In this document: one piece after another, positions 1 through 11,991 of the stretch
Numbering within the stretch: the first letter of the stretch is position 1
Layout of the letters: every line of letters begins with the position of its first letter
NCBI GenBank assembly: GCA_037127315.1
Contig: JBBBDQ010001028.1
Coordinates: forward strand, 558,001-622,000
Length of the DNA stretch: 64,000 nt
DNA from: Ascarosepion bandense
Lineage: Eukaryota > Mollusca > Cephalopoda > Sepiida > Sepiidae
Direction of reading: 5' to 3'
Position numbers and translations under genes: made by a program
The notes under the pieces: generated by a model
What the model saw: the letters and a program-made list of their open reading frames with translations, nothing else
The model's database searches: none
What the model was told of the DNA's origin: nothing

Positions 1-646
1 AAATGATTGATCAAAACTCAGAGTTAAATCACATACAAATATTTAATTTATGATTAACACAAAATGATATATATACAAAATTTACAATTTTTTGCTTTCA
101 AAACAGAAACATAGAGTTTACTACTGGCAGGCGAAGTGTTACGAAGCAGAAGGAAGGGTCATTATCTTTACTCAGTTAAGATAGCAAAGAAGTTTAAGTG
201 CTATACTTTTTAATACTTATTAGTTTGATCAATGAAAGTGTCAAAAATATCTATTTACCCATATAGTTCCATGAGGTTCTCTTTCAAGTTTTAGTTGGTC
301 AGCAACTTTTCTTAGAGATTTTTTCAGTTGAATATAAATCCTTGTATCAAAGCCGGAGTTGATAATGTCAGCAAATCCTTTTAACAACTAACTACTCTCT
401 TCCAAAAACTTATTTTTTATAGGGGCTAACACCTAATTTGCATATTCTAGAATCCTTTTGAATTCTCTAGATTTTACTGGAACATTCTGGCATCTTCCAA
501 AACGTTCTATTCCTAATTTCTCTACTTAACAACTACTTCAAGAATTAAAACTTTTTTTGTAATAACAAGTAGGACTCAAATGAATCTCTTACTACAACTT
601 TTTAGACATTATTAATATTTTTTATATATAAATGCATCCTCATAAC
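1..646. other. AT-rich sequence without recognised feature
   Basis: No reading frame, repeat or motif that I can support was seen here. It is ordinary AT-rich sequence leading up to the left end of the R1 element. Confidence 0.5.
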
Positions 647-2738
647 AGTACCTCCACTCCATTTTCAATACCTAAGTTTTAAATTGAATTTTTTAAAATA
701 AAAACTCTTTTGTAAAACTTTAATTTTAACTTAATTGAAAGCTAAATGATTAATATTGTCTATATTTCTGAGATGAGGTAGTATTTACAGTATTTACATT
801 ATTCGGAATGTTGTCAGAATCTTTGTTGCCATTTGTATGACATTTTGGCCATTGTATACTCCAGCCTTCTTCAGGTGTTAGGAATTTTGAACTGAACCCT
901 TTGTTACAGTCACTGGGGTATATCATTCTCATTCCTTGCGTAGTAATACATCGATTGGAAATGAGTTATCTCCCTCTAACCCTGCAAGTTCCTTGTTCAC
1001 CACTGCTGTAGACTGGTATTTTACTCACAACTCTTGGGTCAAGTCACAGGAACTAACCAACATCTATATCCACATGACCCAGTGGATATAGATGTTGGTT
1101 AGTTCCTGTGATTTGACCCAAAGAGTTGTGAGTAAAATACCAGGCTACAGCAGTGGTGAACAAGGAACTTGCAGGGTTAGGGGGAGATAAATCATGACTT
1201 CCAATTGAGGCATTACTACGCAAGGAATGAGAATGATATACACCAGTGATTGTAATAAAGGGTTCAGTTCGAAATTCCTAGCACCTGAAGAAGGCCAGAG
1301 CATACAACAGCTGAAATGCTGAAACAGCAACAAAGATAAGGGCAATAGCCCGAATAATGTAAATACTCTAAATGATTAAATTTACTATTTGCACCAAGCA
1401 AAATACTTGGGTTTATTTCCAACAGAAGTTATATTCATTGGAATCTAAAAATTAGAGATTTTTTAAAGTTTTCAATTTTTCAGCCATTTTTTTGAGTGAT
1501 CAATACATTTGTAAACAAAAGTTAATTCCCAGTTTTAAAAATCTTACAAAAATAAAATATACATCTCTCACTCGTTATATTTGGAAAATTATCAAATTGA
1601 AAGTTAAATTAATTTTATTTGAAACAAATATTACTTGTTTATAGCATGAAATTTAGAATAAAAGTATTACTTAATAACAAAGGTCTGACTCATTGACCTT
1701 TTAAGTAGGCAATGACAGCACCTATCAATTTGGAAGTATGGTTACCAAAAGTTAACCCAGTTTAACATTTCGTAAGGGGAACAACCCCTAAAACATGTGA
1801 CCTTTTAATGATAAGTCTCTTATAAGTTTCCATAATAAAGAAAATGTGCAGTCTAACATAATAAAAAAAAATTAAAAATTATTTTAGAAATCTTAATTCT
1901 AAATGATTTGTATTAAGCTTATGAATTTTCAATTTGGAAATAAAGTCTATTTTTAATGAACTAATAACTTAAGACACTAACTTGAAGAAATTTAAAAAGA
2001 TATTTGAAACTTTAATGAGAAAAGAAAAAATGAAAACAAATTCTTATAAAAATTCATTATTCATCGAATTTTTTTCTTCAGATTATGATATCTTAAAATT
2101 ATATTATTTCTAAAATCAATTAAAACTTTATCTAGATTAAAAATAGTGTAGCATTAATGCATTTTTGATTTTACTCTTCAGAGCAGATTTTCAGAAAAAT
2201 GGTCCCATAATTAAAAGAAAAATTACATGATTTACATTCCCCAATGTGTCCTGCATTTAATTAATAAATAAAAAATTGGTATAGATAATGTATTTCTAGA
2301 AGTTTTATGCAATTAATTGAAGTGGGGCTAACAGATTTAAAAAAAAAAAAATTTTTTTACCAAGATTTTCTAAAAATAATAATTATATAATAATAATTTG
2401 TGAATAAGTCCTGAAAGTTTCATTAAAATCAGACAATTAGTTGATTTTTGCAAGAATTTTCAAATTAATGTCTTTCAACGCCAAAACTGACTTGCGTAAT
2501 ATTACGTTTTGCTTAATGATCACATTGCGTAAACATAGCATGAATCATTGACAGTAAACAAAAAAAGAAAAATTAAGTGAAATTTTGAACGTGTTAGAAA
2601 GGATTAGAAAATTTTAATAAAATTTGATCTTTCTCTTAATAGCATAAACATTTTTATGATAAAACTTTGTTTTTATTAAGTTTGAGTTCTTTTAACATCA
2701 TGCTATGCTGTTTTTTCAGCAATTGAGTGGAGGTACCT
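647..2738 (+). mobile_element. R1 DNA element, copy A, split by a nested foldback
   Basis: The left end reads AGTACCTCCACTC and the right end is the inverse, GAGTGGAGGTACCT, so the element has inverted termini. The terminal sequence continues inward as an AT-rich arm at 660-752, is interrupted by the foldback at 753-1367, and resumes at 1368. Segments at 1385-1560, 1755-1800 and 2370-2470 match three other copies in this window (25.2, 45.7 and 59.5 kb) in one orientation or the other. No intact transposase is visible. The centre, read on the - strand near 1800-1740, resembles the start of the 60-codon frame in the other copies but soon meets a stop. It is probably an old DNA transposon or its non-autonomous relative; the superfamily cannot be named from the sequence alone. 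Confidence 0.65.
753..1367. mobile_element. R2 foldback element nested in R1
   Basis: The two halves are near reverse complements over almost their whole length: roughly 778-1073 and 1081-1365 fold into a hairpin of about 290 bp with almost no loop. The element is flanked by the 11-bp direct repeat CTAAATGATTA (742-752 and 1368-1378), as expected for a target-site duplication made on entering R1. Related sequence occurs at 63640-64000 and around 36363-36860. It carries no supported protein-coding gene; short frames across it are shadows of the palindrome. It is most like a non-autonomous foldback DNA element. Confidence 0.75.
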
Positions 2739-3380
2739 ATGATAGTCTGATACAGATAGATATTGTTTACTGTAAAGTACTCAATCTCATATCCAAACAT
2801 TAAGTATAACCTGATTTTTTCTGATACAGATGGTTTTTGGAATAGCCACAGTGGCTGTATCTTTATCTGTTCAATTTGTTCACATCATTTGTAATTATGG
2901 TGCCCAGCTAGGCATATGTGTAATGATTTCAGCAGTCATGTGTCAGTTAATATAGAACATGATTTGTGAGTTTAGAAAATTTGCAGATTGCTGCTAAATG
3001 GCTCAGAGGGATTTGTAGTACATTTTTTAAAGAATGTTAAGAATTATACAACTACAGTCAACCAGAACAAAAAACTTAAGATGATTATTTACTACAAAAA
3101 ATTTAAAATGACCAACCTCATCAACAATAACAATCCACCAATAAGATCAAAATTACATAGGACCAACATTATCTATAAATTTACATACCTCTTGTTGAAT
3201 TGCTGATGAAAACAAATTCATGAATAATTACATTGAACATCTTACATGCCTGTCAAGAAGACTTACTTTCTATCTCTTGGCTCATAGCTCTATTAGAACT
3301 TAGTTAAATACACATGAAAACTTACCAACTTCTATCTGCAACATACTTGTAGAAAACATCAGCATAATACAATCATCTAA
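2739..3380. other. Unannotated AT-rich spacer
   Basis: I see no gene or clear repeat between R1 copy A and the SINE. A short open frame near 2988-3206 has low-complexity composition and no family resemblance. Confidence 0.4.
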
Positions 3381-3675
3381 CTCCTTGGTGGTGCAGTGGA
3401 TATTGGCTCAGAACGAAAAATCAGAGAGCCAAGTTTGAATTCCAGTTAAATTTGTTGCATTCACTTACACCCAAATACCCTTGGGAAAGGCATCAATCTG
3501 TCTGCTTCCCTTCCGTTATGGGTTAAATAACAGGGCAGATTAGTTGGCAACCAGTCTACTGCAAAAAGTAATAGCAATCTACTGCAGGAAAATCTTCTGA
3601 CCAGTCAGTCATGTTTCTTTCGAGACAGGATTGCCCAAGCGTGTATCATGTATGGCAATTAACTGACTGAACTGC
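3381..3675 (+). repeat. tRNA-derived SINE (family S1), full length
   Basis: The head carries an A-box-like segment (GGTGCAGTGGATATT, about 3389-3403) and a B-box-like segment (AGTTTGAATTCCAG, about 3432-3445), the internal polymerase III promoter of tRNA-derived SINEs. The body includes CCCTTGGGAAAGGCATCAAT and the tail ends GGCAATTAACTGACTGA. The same layout recurs at 13846-14098 (+) and 60644-60912 (-), with partial copies elsewhere. It is non-coding and depends on a LINE for mobility. Its tail does not match the 3' ends of the LINEs recognised here, so the partner is not identified. Confidence 0.8.
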
Positions 3676-4000
3676 TTAAAAATAATGAAAGACTTAATAA
3701 TAAAAAACAAGAAACCAAATCTTAATGATATTAGTTATGATTGTGACATGTGCTGACTTTGTTCAGGAATTAAAATATTTCTATTGCAATTGTCTAAAAA
3801 AAATAAAATAATGATCATCCCAATCTACATATTAAGACAAAAAATCCTCAAAAATGGCTAACAGATAAGCTGAAAACACTCAGAAGATCATTTGGATACT
3901 TCTTATACACTATTAAAAAAAATCTTTTGTACATATACGAGAAAAATCTAATCACAATGCCTTGTCAATCATCTCCAATAAAACTTGTATGTGTGCGAAT

Positions 4001-4039
<39 letters not shown>
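4001..4039. repeat. (CA)n(TA)n microsatellite
   Basis: A CA run of about five units passes directly into a TA run of about fourteen units. Confidence 0.95.
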
Positions 4040-4042
<3 letters not shown>

Positions 4043-4101
4043 GAAAAATTATATAAAAAACTTAATGGTAATAACTTGTCCGTCATTTTTAATGAAACCT
4101 G

Positions 4102-4128
4102 TATAAAAGAGAGATTATTGCCCAAATA

Positions 4129-4176
<48 letters not shown>

Positions 4177-4199
4177 TATTTGGGCAATAATCTCTCTTT

Positions 4200-4203
<4 letters not shown>
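4102..4203. repeat. Perfect palindrome around a TA microsatellite
   Basis: Arms 4105-4131 and 4174-4200 are exact 27-nt reverse complements, and the 42-nt centre is a pure TA run that is itself self-complementary. The left arm resembles the outer edge of the foldback near 27585-27630 (CAAATACAC next to GAAACCTGTTT-like sequence), so this may be the edge of the same element family copied in inverse. Further TA runs follow at 4203-4232. Confidence 0.9.
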
Positions 4204-4232
<29 letters not shown>

Positions 4233-4233
<1 letters not shown>

Positions 4234-5864
4234 GCACTTTCAAGAAGTTAGCAACTATCTCATGAAAGAATGATTATATGAAAACATTTTCAAGGATGCT
4301 TAGAGTGTCTACTACAAGAATATTGATTAGCTTGTTCATCTTATAAAATAATAAAAACAAGTTACATCTTTGATGTTTCTTTAACAAAAACTTAGTCTGT
4401 CAGCATATTTGGGGGGTGGGGGGGTTACAATGGGTATTCAATAACTGTAACAAATTTCTTTACTTGAATTATGTCTAGTATAGATAGAAGTGTGCTGAAA
4501 AATTCCCAGCCTAACCATATAGTTCTTTAACAAATATATAAAAAATAATTATGTTTGGTTATTTGGTCAGAATTTGGTTGTTTTTCTTGTTTGTATTTTT
4601 TAAGATACACAAACAAGTTTACTTTATATAAATAAAAATGCATAGGATTTCTAACTATGGCTCTTAACAGAAAATTTATGCAAATAAATATGTATTTGTA
4701 TGAAAGTCATTTCCTTTTCTGCAATATGTAAAGGCAAACAAAAGAACCAGTACCCCATTTCCCTCCCCTCTTCACCCACATACAGGTACTCAGAAAACCT
4801 ATCATACTCACTTCCTTTTAATTAATACACAAAAATATTCATGATTTAAGAACTTGCATCTCCTCCTCTTCAACAGGTCTCCCACTTTCTCTCTTCCTTA
4901 ATTTAAGAATCACATTCTCTCAAAGAAAAACTTAAATTATTTGCAGTGTTCATTTCTATCTTTACCATTTTGGCAGTCAATGTAAGCAGAGGCCACACAC
5001 TTCTTCTGTCTTCCTCTGTCCAAGTATTGATTATTGATCTGGCTCAGCTTCCGCTCAGCTCAGACATCTCTTCCTTCAACTCTCCACTTCATTCAAATAG
5101 GACTTGCTCGTTGATGGCATTCAAAAAGCTCTAGATAGATTAGTACACTTGCACCAACACAAGATGTGGCAGAGAGGATGCAGTAGCACTTGTACAGGAA
5201 TCAGAAAGCATCAGCACCAAAATAAATTTCTCTAAGTTCAGATATCAATCACCAAAGACACATTATAAATGCCAATAACTATAAAAGAATCAATATCATG
5301 GTTCAATTGTAATAAAATGATTAAAATAGTCTTGTGTAATGACATGGATGATAAAGGTACCTCTTTATAAACCTATAAAATTTTATATTTATCAAAAGTA
5401 CTCCTCAGTAAGTACAGCTCTTTGATCGGAGATTAAGCATTGTGCAAAATATTCAGAGCTGGCAAATTTCAAATAGCAAAGAAGGTGTGTGTTATCAAGT
5501 CAAAAAAAAACAAAAAAAACACAAGCATGTTCAACAGAAATAATTAGAGACAAAAATATTGTCCACCACAATGATTTTGTTGCACCTCTAAAATATAGAA
5601 TCAAGCCTGGCTCTACTATCACACTTTCTGAATGAAGCAAGCATCTCATTAATCCAAACATTTTAAATATTTTGAAACTAAGGAGATTAGATAGTTTAAG
5701 TAAATTATGACAGGCTCAAATAATTTTTTAAAAGCTATGTGATTTGTACACACATGTAAGCTGGATCCTCCAATTATGACATATGAAGTTTTGAATCTAG
5801 ATATTTTTTCTGTAAATATTTTAAAAGAAATAATTCTAAAATTTATCAAAGACTCATAAATATA
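4233..5864. other. Unannotated AT-rich spacer
   Basis: No gene was recognised. There is a G-run near 4410-4425 and a somewhat more pyrimidine-rich stretch at 4740-5130, whose short frame has no recognisable domain. Confidence 0.4.
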
Positions 5865-7121
5865 TTGGGTTGTCCAGAAAGTCCATGCTGATTTTTAATC
5901 ATTCATGTTCCAACACGTTAGAACACATCAAATTCATTGACAGATAATATGCTTACATTTCCAATTAGAGCACACTTCAAGCTATCTCTTGAGAAAAATG
6001 TTTAAAATTACTTAATGCATGTCAATTTTGCATCCCTATGAAAATGGAAGATTATAATGTGCATTTTTTAAACACTTGATGCTTTTTTATTACCATAAAG
6101 GCAAAAATGTCTCACAAGCAACAAAAAAGATATGCACTGTGTATAGTAAAGGTGCTTTAGTGAACCACTTCTGTACAGTTCTGTTAGCTAAGTTGATGAT
6201 TATAGCCTTATTGGTGAAGAACACTCAGACTCCCACTACAGATGATGACTGAATCAAGACATTGATTGAGAATAACCCACATTACACAACACAGGAATTG
6301 ACAAAAAACACTAAATTTATCAAAAGCCACCATCCATGGGTATTTAGTGAAGCTTGAGTACTCAAATCACTATGGTTTTTGGTTACAACATGATCTGAAT
6401 GAAAAGAATCTTTTGGATCACATTTCTATTTGTGATTTGCTGTATAAACGCAATGAAAAAAGAACCCTTTTTCAAGTAAATTGTGATGGCTGATGAGAAA
6501 TGAATTGTTTACAACAATGTTCAGCAAAGATCCGACATGAGCCAACTTCAGCCACCGCAAGAGCAGGTTTTCATCCTAAAAATTTCCTACTGTTCATCCA
6601 GTAGGTTTGGAAAGGAATCCTATGAGCTTTTGTCAAGTAACCTGTCAATTGATTTGGAAAAGTACTGCTCACAACTAGATGAATTAAAGGCAGTAATTCA
6701 AGAAGATTTAAGAAAAATGCCCAGAATTGGCAAACAAGAAAAATGTTTTCCATCAGGATAATGTCAAACCTCACATTTCTATGGCTTTGTGGGGAAAAAT
6801 TGTTGCCACCTGGTTGGAATGTGTTCCCCTAACTGCCATATTCATTGCTCCTTTGGATTTCCATTTATTCTGGTCTTTGCAAAATAATTTCAGTGGTAGA
6901 TATTTTAATTCTTTGGATGACATAACAAACCACCTGAATGAGTTCTTTACCAAGAAACAACTGAATTTCTGGTAAGATGGAATCTTTAAGTTGAAGGAAA
7001 AATGGAGACAGGTCGTGCAACAAAATGATTAATATTTAGTTGAATAAATATTTAATGACATCTTTTTTTTTTATATTCTAATTTCCCTTAAAAATCGGCA
7101 TCAACTTTCAGGACAAACCAA
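5865..7121 (+). mobile_element. mariner transposon, complete ends, inactive
   Basis: The left end begins TTGGGTTGTCCAGAAAGT right after TA (5863-5864). The right end is the imperfect inverse, ACTTTCAGGACAAACCAA, followed by TA (7122-7123). The total of 1257 bp suits mariner, which is usually about 1.3 kb and inserts at TA. The interior carries a broken mariner-type transposase, so the unit cannot move by itself. Divergence between the two ends and several coding lesions point to an old insertion. Confidence 0.9.
6483..7033 (+). pseudogene. mariner transposase remnant (C-terminal half)
   Basis: Mariner transposases cut and paste DNA with a D,D34D catalytic triad. The first Asp region is visible as ADEK near 6488, followed at once by a stop. 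A central part (6537-6761) has the KYCSQLD segment typical of mariners. A frameshift follows, and the frame from 6727 carries the second catalytic motif HQDN (Asp at 6757) and the third as APLDFHLF. The spacing between the second and third Asp is 32 residues instead of 34, consistent with a 6-bp deletion. The end (FNSLDD, then FFTKKQLNFW) also fits the family. The N-terminal helix-turn-helix half is only weakly visible at 6060-6480. It is clearly non-functional. Confidence 0.85.
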
Positions 7122-8054
7122 TATTACCCTGGAATTTATGCAATGAAAGTAAAATTGTTTACAAAATTTTAGCATTCATATAACCAAAATTAATTTTCTA
7201 GATGTAGTATACAAATCCCTCAGCTAATGGCTAAATAGCAGAGTAGAGAGCTTTCTAGTGTTGAGTGGAAAGAAAGAAAAGGAAAAGTGAATTCAAAACC
7301 ATGGAGTAGGCAACAGATAAACACTTCCCTATCTCTCTTCAGATGGCATGGCAATTCACAGGAATCTGTGGAGTGATGATGGCTTACATCCTGAAGGGAC
7401 ATTGCATTTTTAAGAACTATACAGCTTAGTATTTATTAGATAGTCTAAAACATTCATTCTGTTTTTATCATTAGATGATATGAGGAGTATTTAGTTTTTA
7501 ACTACATTTAAAAAGATTGCTTTTGATTGTACTGTGATAGCAGTCATGTCAGTGAGTGTTTTTGAAGTTTTATGTATTGATTCTAACATTGGAAATGAAA
7601 TAATTTTTTATCATATAAGCTTTTCATTTTAAGAAAACTAAAACTATGATTTATTTGCAAAAGAAAAAAAAAGATCTGTGTAACTTATGGAGAATGGACA
7701 CATTTTTTCAGTCATATCACAAAGTAATTTTCAAAGTTCTGTACTGACGATTTCTTATTGACAATGTTTCCACAGTTGAGGCTGACATTGATCAAATGAT
7801 TGAAAATAATCAATACAATGTGGAAGGTAACTAACACGCTCAAAATATCCAAATCATGTGTATCATTTGGTTATTTTACTTTCTTTGATGTATGCTTTCT
7901 ATATAATCAAAACCTTACCTGGCCAGATTTCCATGTGCTAGTCAGAAATGCAAATGATTTTGAAGCAAATTCTAATGGATGATAAAAATGAACACTTGAC
8001 AACAATGTGATATGCAAGAAATCATGAGGAAAGTGAAATGAACTACCAACTTCA
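7122..8054. other. Unannotated spacer
   Basis: Nothing recognisable was found. Short frames on both strands (near 7220-7400 and 7800-7982) have no domain signature and lie in unique-looking AT-rich sequence. Confidence 0.35.
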
Positions 8055-8110
8055 GTAAGTAGATGATCATGACCTTCCACATCTCCCTATTCCTTGTAGC
8101 TACTATACCA
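8055..8110 (-). mobile_element. Short RTE-type LINE C-terminal fragment
   Basis: The stretch near 8063-8105 matches, with a few changes, the segment at about 60990-61040 that encodes the last residues of the RTE-type LINE at 61 kb (GATGATCATGACCTTCCACA here, GGTGATCATGGCTTTCCACG there). It is a short truncated relic. Confidence 0.55.
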
Positions 8111-8935
8111 AAATGTTAGTTTTCATACAACCACCATAGATAACTTCAGATTATCATTTATTTTCATTGCAGAAATCTCTATGAAAACATTTATTTCCTT
8201 GTAAAACAGAAAAAAAAAGTACATTAGTTATTTGCTGAGAAAGAACTGAATGTATAGCAAAACAGTAAATATGTTGCTGATGTAAAGTTAGTTAAAAAAT
8301 TTCTTAAAATTCTTATATTACCTTTCCATTAATTGCTTACATAGTGAAAAATTATTTAATATCTTTTTATAATTTTGATAAACTTTTTTTAAACCAATTT
8401 GATATAAATAGTCCACTTTACACACATAAAAATCAATTGCCCAATTTTTAAAGAAATCTTTTCACATTCCTACAATTTTTGTTTTTACTTTTCTCGGAAC
8501 ATGTTAAAAAATCTCTTTAAATATCTCACCAATATAAAAATCTCTCTCGACTATGGATTGTCTCTTGTTGCATGACAGCTGTCATTACAATCTGAATAAG
8601 AAACTGGTTTTCACTGGCAATGCTTCAACACTAAGCAAGTCAGCAGACTGTAACTTGTTAGACAGTTTCCAAAACAGGTGCCCATCTAATGCAGTCAACT
8701 TTTATTTGCATGAATATAAACCAAAAATAAATTGTCCTAAAAATGTGATTTAAAAAAAAAAAAAGATTAACTTCCTATTCTTAAATTAGAGAAATATTTT
8801 CTTCTGCCTCAAAACCAAGTGGTCAAATTAGCATTACTTTTTATCATAAAACTGATTGTATAGTGCAATGCAGGTATATATTGAAGAATCAAAGACAAAT
8901 TGAAGCTGAAAATTCATTTTGATTTGGCATGAGAT

Positions 8936-9020
8936 TCTTTTTTTTAATTTTTTTTTAATTTTTTTAGTTTTTTTTAATTTTTTTTTAATTTTTTTAGTTT
9001 TTTTAATTTTTTTTTTATTG
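8936..9020. repeat. T-rich 30-bp tandem repeat
   Basis: The block 8941-8970 is repeated exactly at 8971-9000 and continues partially afterwards. The unit is runs of T broken by AA and AG. Replication slippage is the simplest origin. Confidence 0.9.
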
Positions 9021-9689
9021 GATTCAATTTAATTAATAAAGATCCCAATACCACATAATGTTACCTTGCTATATCTAAATGCAGAGATGAGCAGCTTATT
9101 CTGTAATGTGTGAATTGGTTAATATTATACGATCAAAACAGTAGGCAATTAAAAAGAAATAAATTAGATAAAAAATTAAAAGCACTAACAATGTATAAGA
9201 AAGTAAAAGATAGCTACAAAAAGTTAAAAAAAAAAAAAGAAAAGATTATATCCAAATAGCTTTAGTTACTAGAATGCTACTTACAGTTACTCCATTGTTA
9301 TCTATCAAGGTAAACAGATTAAAATTCATAGTTTCTATTTATATTTTTATAACAGTACAAGCTACTTAAATTATAGTTTCAAAAAGCTTCCTTAATGACT
9401 TACATAATAAAAAGAATTTTCTCAAAAGAAGGATAGCTCAATGAGTTTTTCATACAAGTCAAAAAGATGTGAAATTAGAAATTAATGATGATTCTTATGT
9501 AATTTCCTTTTTTTGACTATTGCACTCTTTAGCTTTCTTCACATGTCTTATATTTGGTAAACTTCCAAAGATGAAACACTTTATATGATCCAATTTAATC
9601 TACGTAGGATATAGAGAATGCAATGGGTAAATTGTCACCATTTTATATTTTTACTTTCACACAAGTATGTTGTTTTTAATTTTATCAAC

Positions 9690-10330
9690 TGCACAGTATA
9701 GTAGAATCAGTCAAGCAGCATCTGTGAGATAAAGAGCTCCATAATGCAATTCACTCCACCAGAAATTTAGAAATGGCATGCTGCACTGCTTGGCACTTGC
9801 ACCAAAAGCTTCAATACAAACATTTCAGAGTGTTTGGGTGTCAATCTGAAGACAGTGCAAAGGATATCTCCAGTCAACGTCATGGAGCTTGGAGTCATGG
9901 AGTACTAGTGATAGAGACATTATGCCTCCATTCATCTTCCCACAGGCTCAATACAGAGGCCTACACATGTCTTGAGGAGGCAATGCTATTCTGGGTTAAG
10001 TGAGTGGCTACTGGAAGACCTTATATCTAGCAACAGGACTTTGCATCATGCCACACAAAAAAGAAAACCTAGTCACAGCTGTCAGACAATTTCTGCAGCC
10101 ATATCACCTCTTACATCTGTCCACCTAACTCTCCAGACTGCAACCCCCTTGATTATTATGCGTGGGGTGCAGTTAAGTAAAACAACAAAACTTCTTTTAA
10201 TACCAAAGATGAACTGAAAGCAAGGATTTTGACAGCATTCACCAACAAAAAGAGTACTGGAGGCTGTGGTTGAAGCTAAAAATGATTTTATTGAATAAAT
10301 TTACTCTTTAATATTTCAATATCTTGAAAT
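9690..10330 (+). pseudogene. Tc1/mariner-superfamily transposase remnant
   Basis: Read across frames, the segment keeps the order of a Tc1/mariner catalytic domain. RLNTEAY lies near 9948 and LSEWLLEDL near 9990. A QD-like segment before the CHT/ATQK position lies near 10040. Then come LSDNF-like sequence near 10080, PPNSPDCNPLDYY near 10125-10165 with the third catalytic position in the DCNPLDYY block, and KDELKARI near 10207-10230. Frameshifts and stops break it throughout. It differs from the mariner at 5.9-7.1 kb in the PPNSPDCNPLDYY block, so it is another lineage. Near the 3' end, AATATTTCAATAT and its inverse form a short hairpin at 10311-10336; a true terminal repeat was not established. 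Confidence 0.75.
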
Positions 10331-10820
10331 ATTAAAAAGTAAAATTCTTGTGTAATTTTGTATGAGATGTTAGTGTCATTTTCATTTTTGCGTAATTTAG
10401 GCATCAATTCATTCTTCACATCGTACATTTATTCCTTACCTGTTATATTTGATGATTTTCCAAAGAAATTTCAAAACTTGTAATCATCTTCATCTCCACC
10501 AAGACTGCATATATTTCTGCATTACTTGAACTGAGAACTGAATTCACAGTTAACTTTTTTTTAGTACTTTTACACATTTTTGGTGACTTAAACTTAATTA
10601 GTTAAGGAACAAGAACAGCATACAATAGTAAGAGTTTTTTGTTTCACTTTTGTTGTTTTTTTTTTTTTAAATTAGAATTGAATACACACTTTCTTTCACT
10701 GGAAACTTTACATGGTTAATGTATAATCTTGACATTTCTCAGAATAGCTATATTAAAAAACATTCTTGCTTGAAGGGTTTTACATTAAAAACACTGGCTA
10801 TTAATTCAGAATAAAAGAGA

Positions 10821-10821
<1 letters not shown>
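10331..10821. other. Unannotated AT-rich spacer
   Basis: No gene or repeat family could be recognised in this stretch apart from the small hairpin at its left edge. Confidence 0.35.
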
Positions 10822-10875
<54 letters not shown>

Positions 10876-10882
10876 TACACAC
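10822..10882. repeat. (GT)n(TA)n(CA)n self-complementary microsatellite
   Basis: GT units pass into TA units and then CA units, giving a symmetric array that can fold on itself. Confidence 0.95.
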
Positions 10883-11004
10883 TCAGATTAATTTTCCATG
10901 ACTTATCAACCCTTTGAGAAAATATATTTAGATTGTTGTAATATTTTCAAACCAATAATAATGGTTTAGTTATACAAGTCTTACTGATTAATTCATAGCT
11001 GGAT

Positions 11005-11125
11005 GAAGTTATAACTTTTTCAAGTGTATTTGTATGTAAATGAATATAATGAACCCAATGGGAATTGGAACTCAGCTCTCTGATTAACAATTTCAAGCCA
11101 TTATCCATTACATCAGTCAAGTACA
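11005..11125 (-). repeat. S1 SINE fragment (head and part of body)
   Basis: Read on the - strand, it contains the head with a B-box-like GTTCCAATTCCCA and then TTCATTTACATACAAATAC, matching the full S1 copies. The 3' half is missing. Confidence 0.6.
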
Positions 11126-11375
11126 GCACCCAGTATTCCTAAGGAGACACCAATGTAGATAATAACCGGGCTTAACCTTGCTCATCTTTGGTGACTATAC
11201 GGGAACAAGTGTTTCAACATAATGTGGCCATAAAACTTTACAGATAGATACTCAAGGATGTGCTAAAATGTTTCTAGTCTAACCCATTTTCAAAAAATTA
11301 ACCATGACTAAATATTTTTATTTTTCAGAAAAGCTTTATGGCCAAATCAAAAACTTTCCGGTACTCCCTCACATT

Positions 11376-11430
<55 letters not shown>

Positions 11431-11990
11431 CAAATGCCTCATTTGTTTTTAGATAACATCCCAAGTTTGTTGACTTGGGTAATTTTCATTTTACTTGCTG
11501 GAACAAAGTACATGAAAAATAATGCAATAATTATTCTAATAAAAAAAAAAAAAATTAAAACAAACAAACATATATTCCCTTCACTAGATATCAATGCAAA
11601 TCAATGAGCTTATTCTGTATAAAAACAATATTCTTCTAAGATTATGCAAAAATTATATTCTTTAATTATGATTACAGAGATAATTTTTATTCATTATTTT
11701 ATATAATAAAATTCAATTTAATCACTATGCTATTATCTTATATTAGCATAAACTCTGAAAGACAAAATAAAATGAAATAAAATAAACTTATGTAAAATGA
11801 AAATAATATTTGTATATCAATAAAATTACAGCTTTTCCTACTGTTATTAAAAATGATTCATACTTGCAATCATCAGAATAACATTTTTTTACAATATGCA
11901 TTTTATGTTAAAAATGTACAAACTAAAATCATTTATTGTAAATTAATTCCAAAACTGAAACTAAACTTATAAATTTTATGGCTTTTCTTT

Positions 11991-11991
<1 letters not shown>
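11126..11991. other. AT-rich spacer with a (TA)25 microsatellite
   Basis: A pure TA run occupies 11379-11428. The rest is AT-rich and shows no supported gene; the open frame through the TA run is an artefact of the dinucleotide repeat. Confidence 0.6.
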
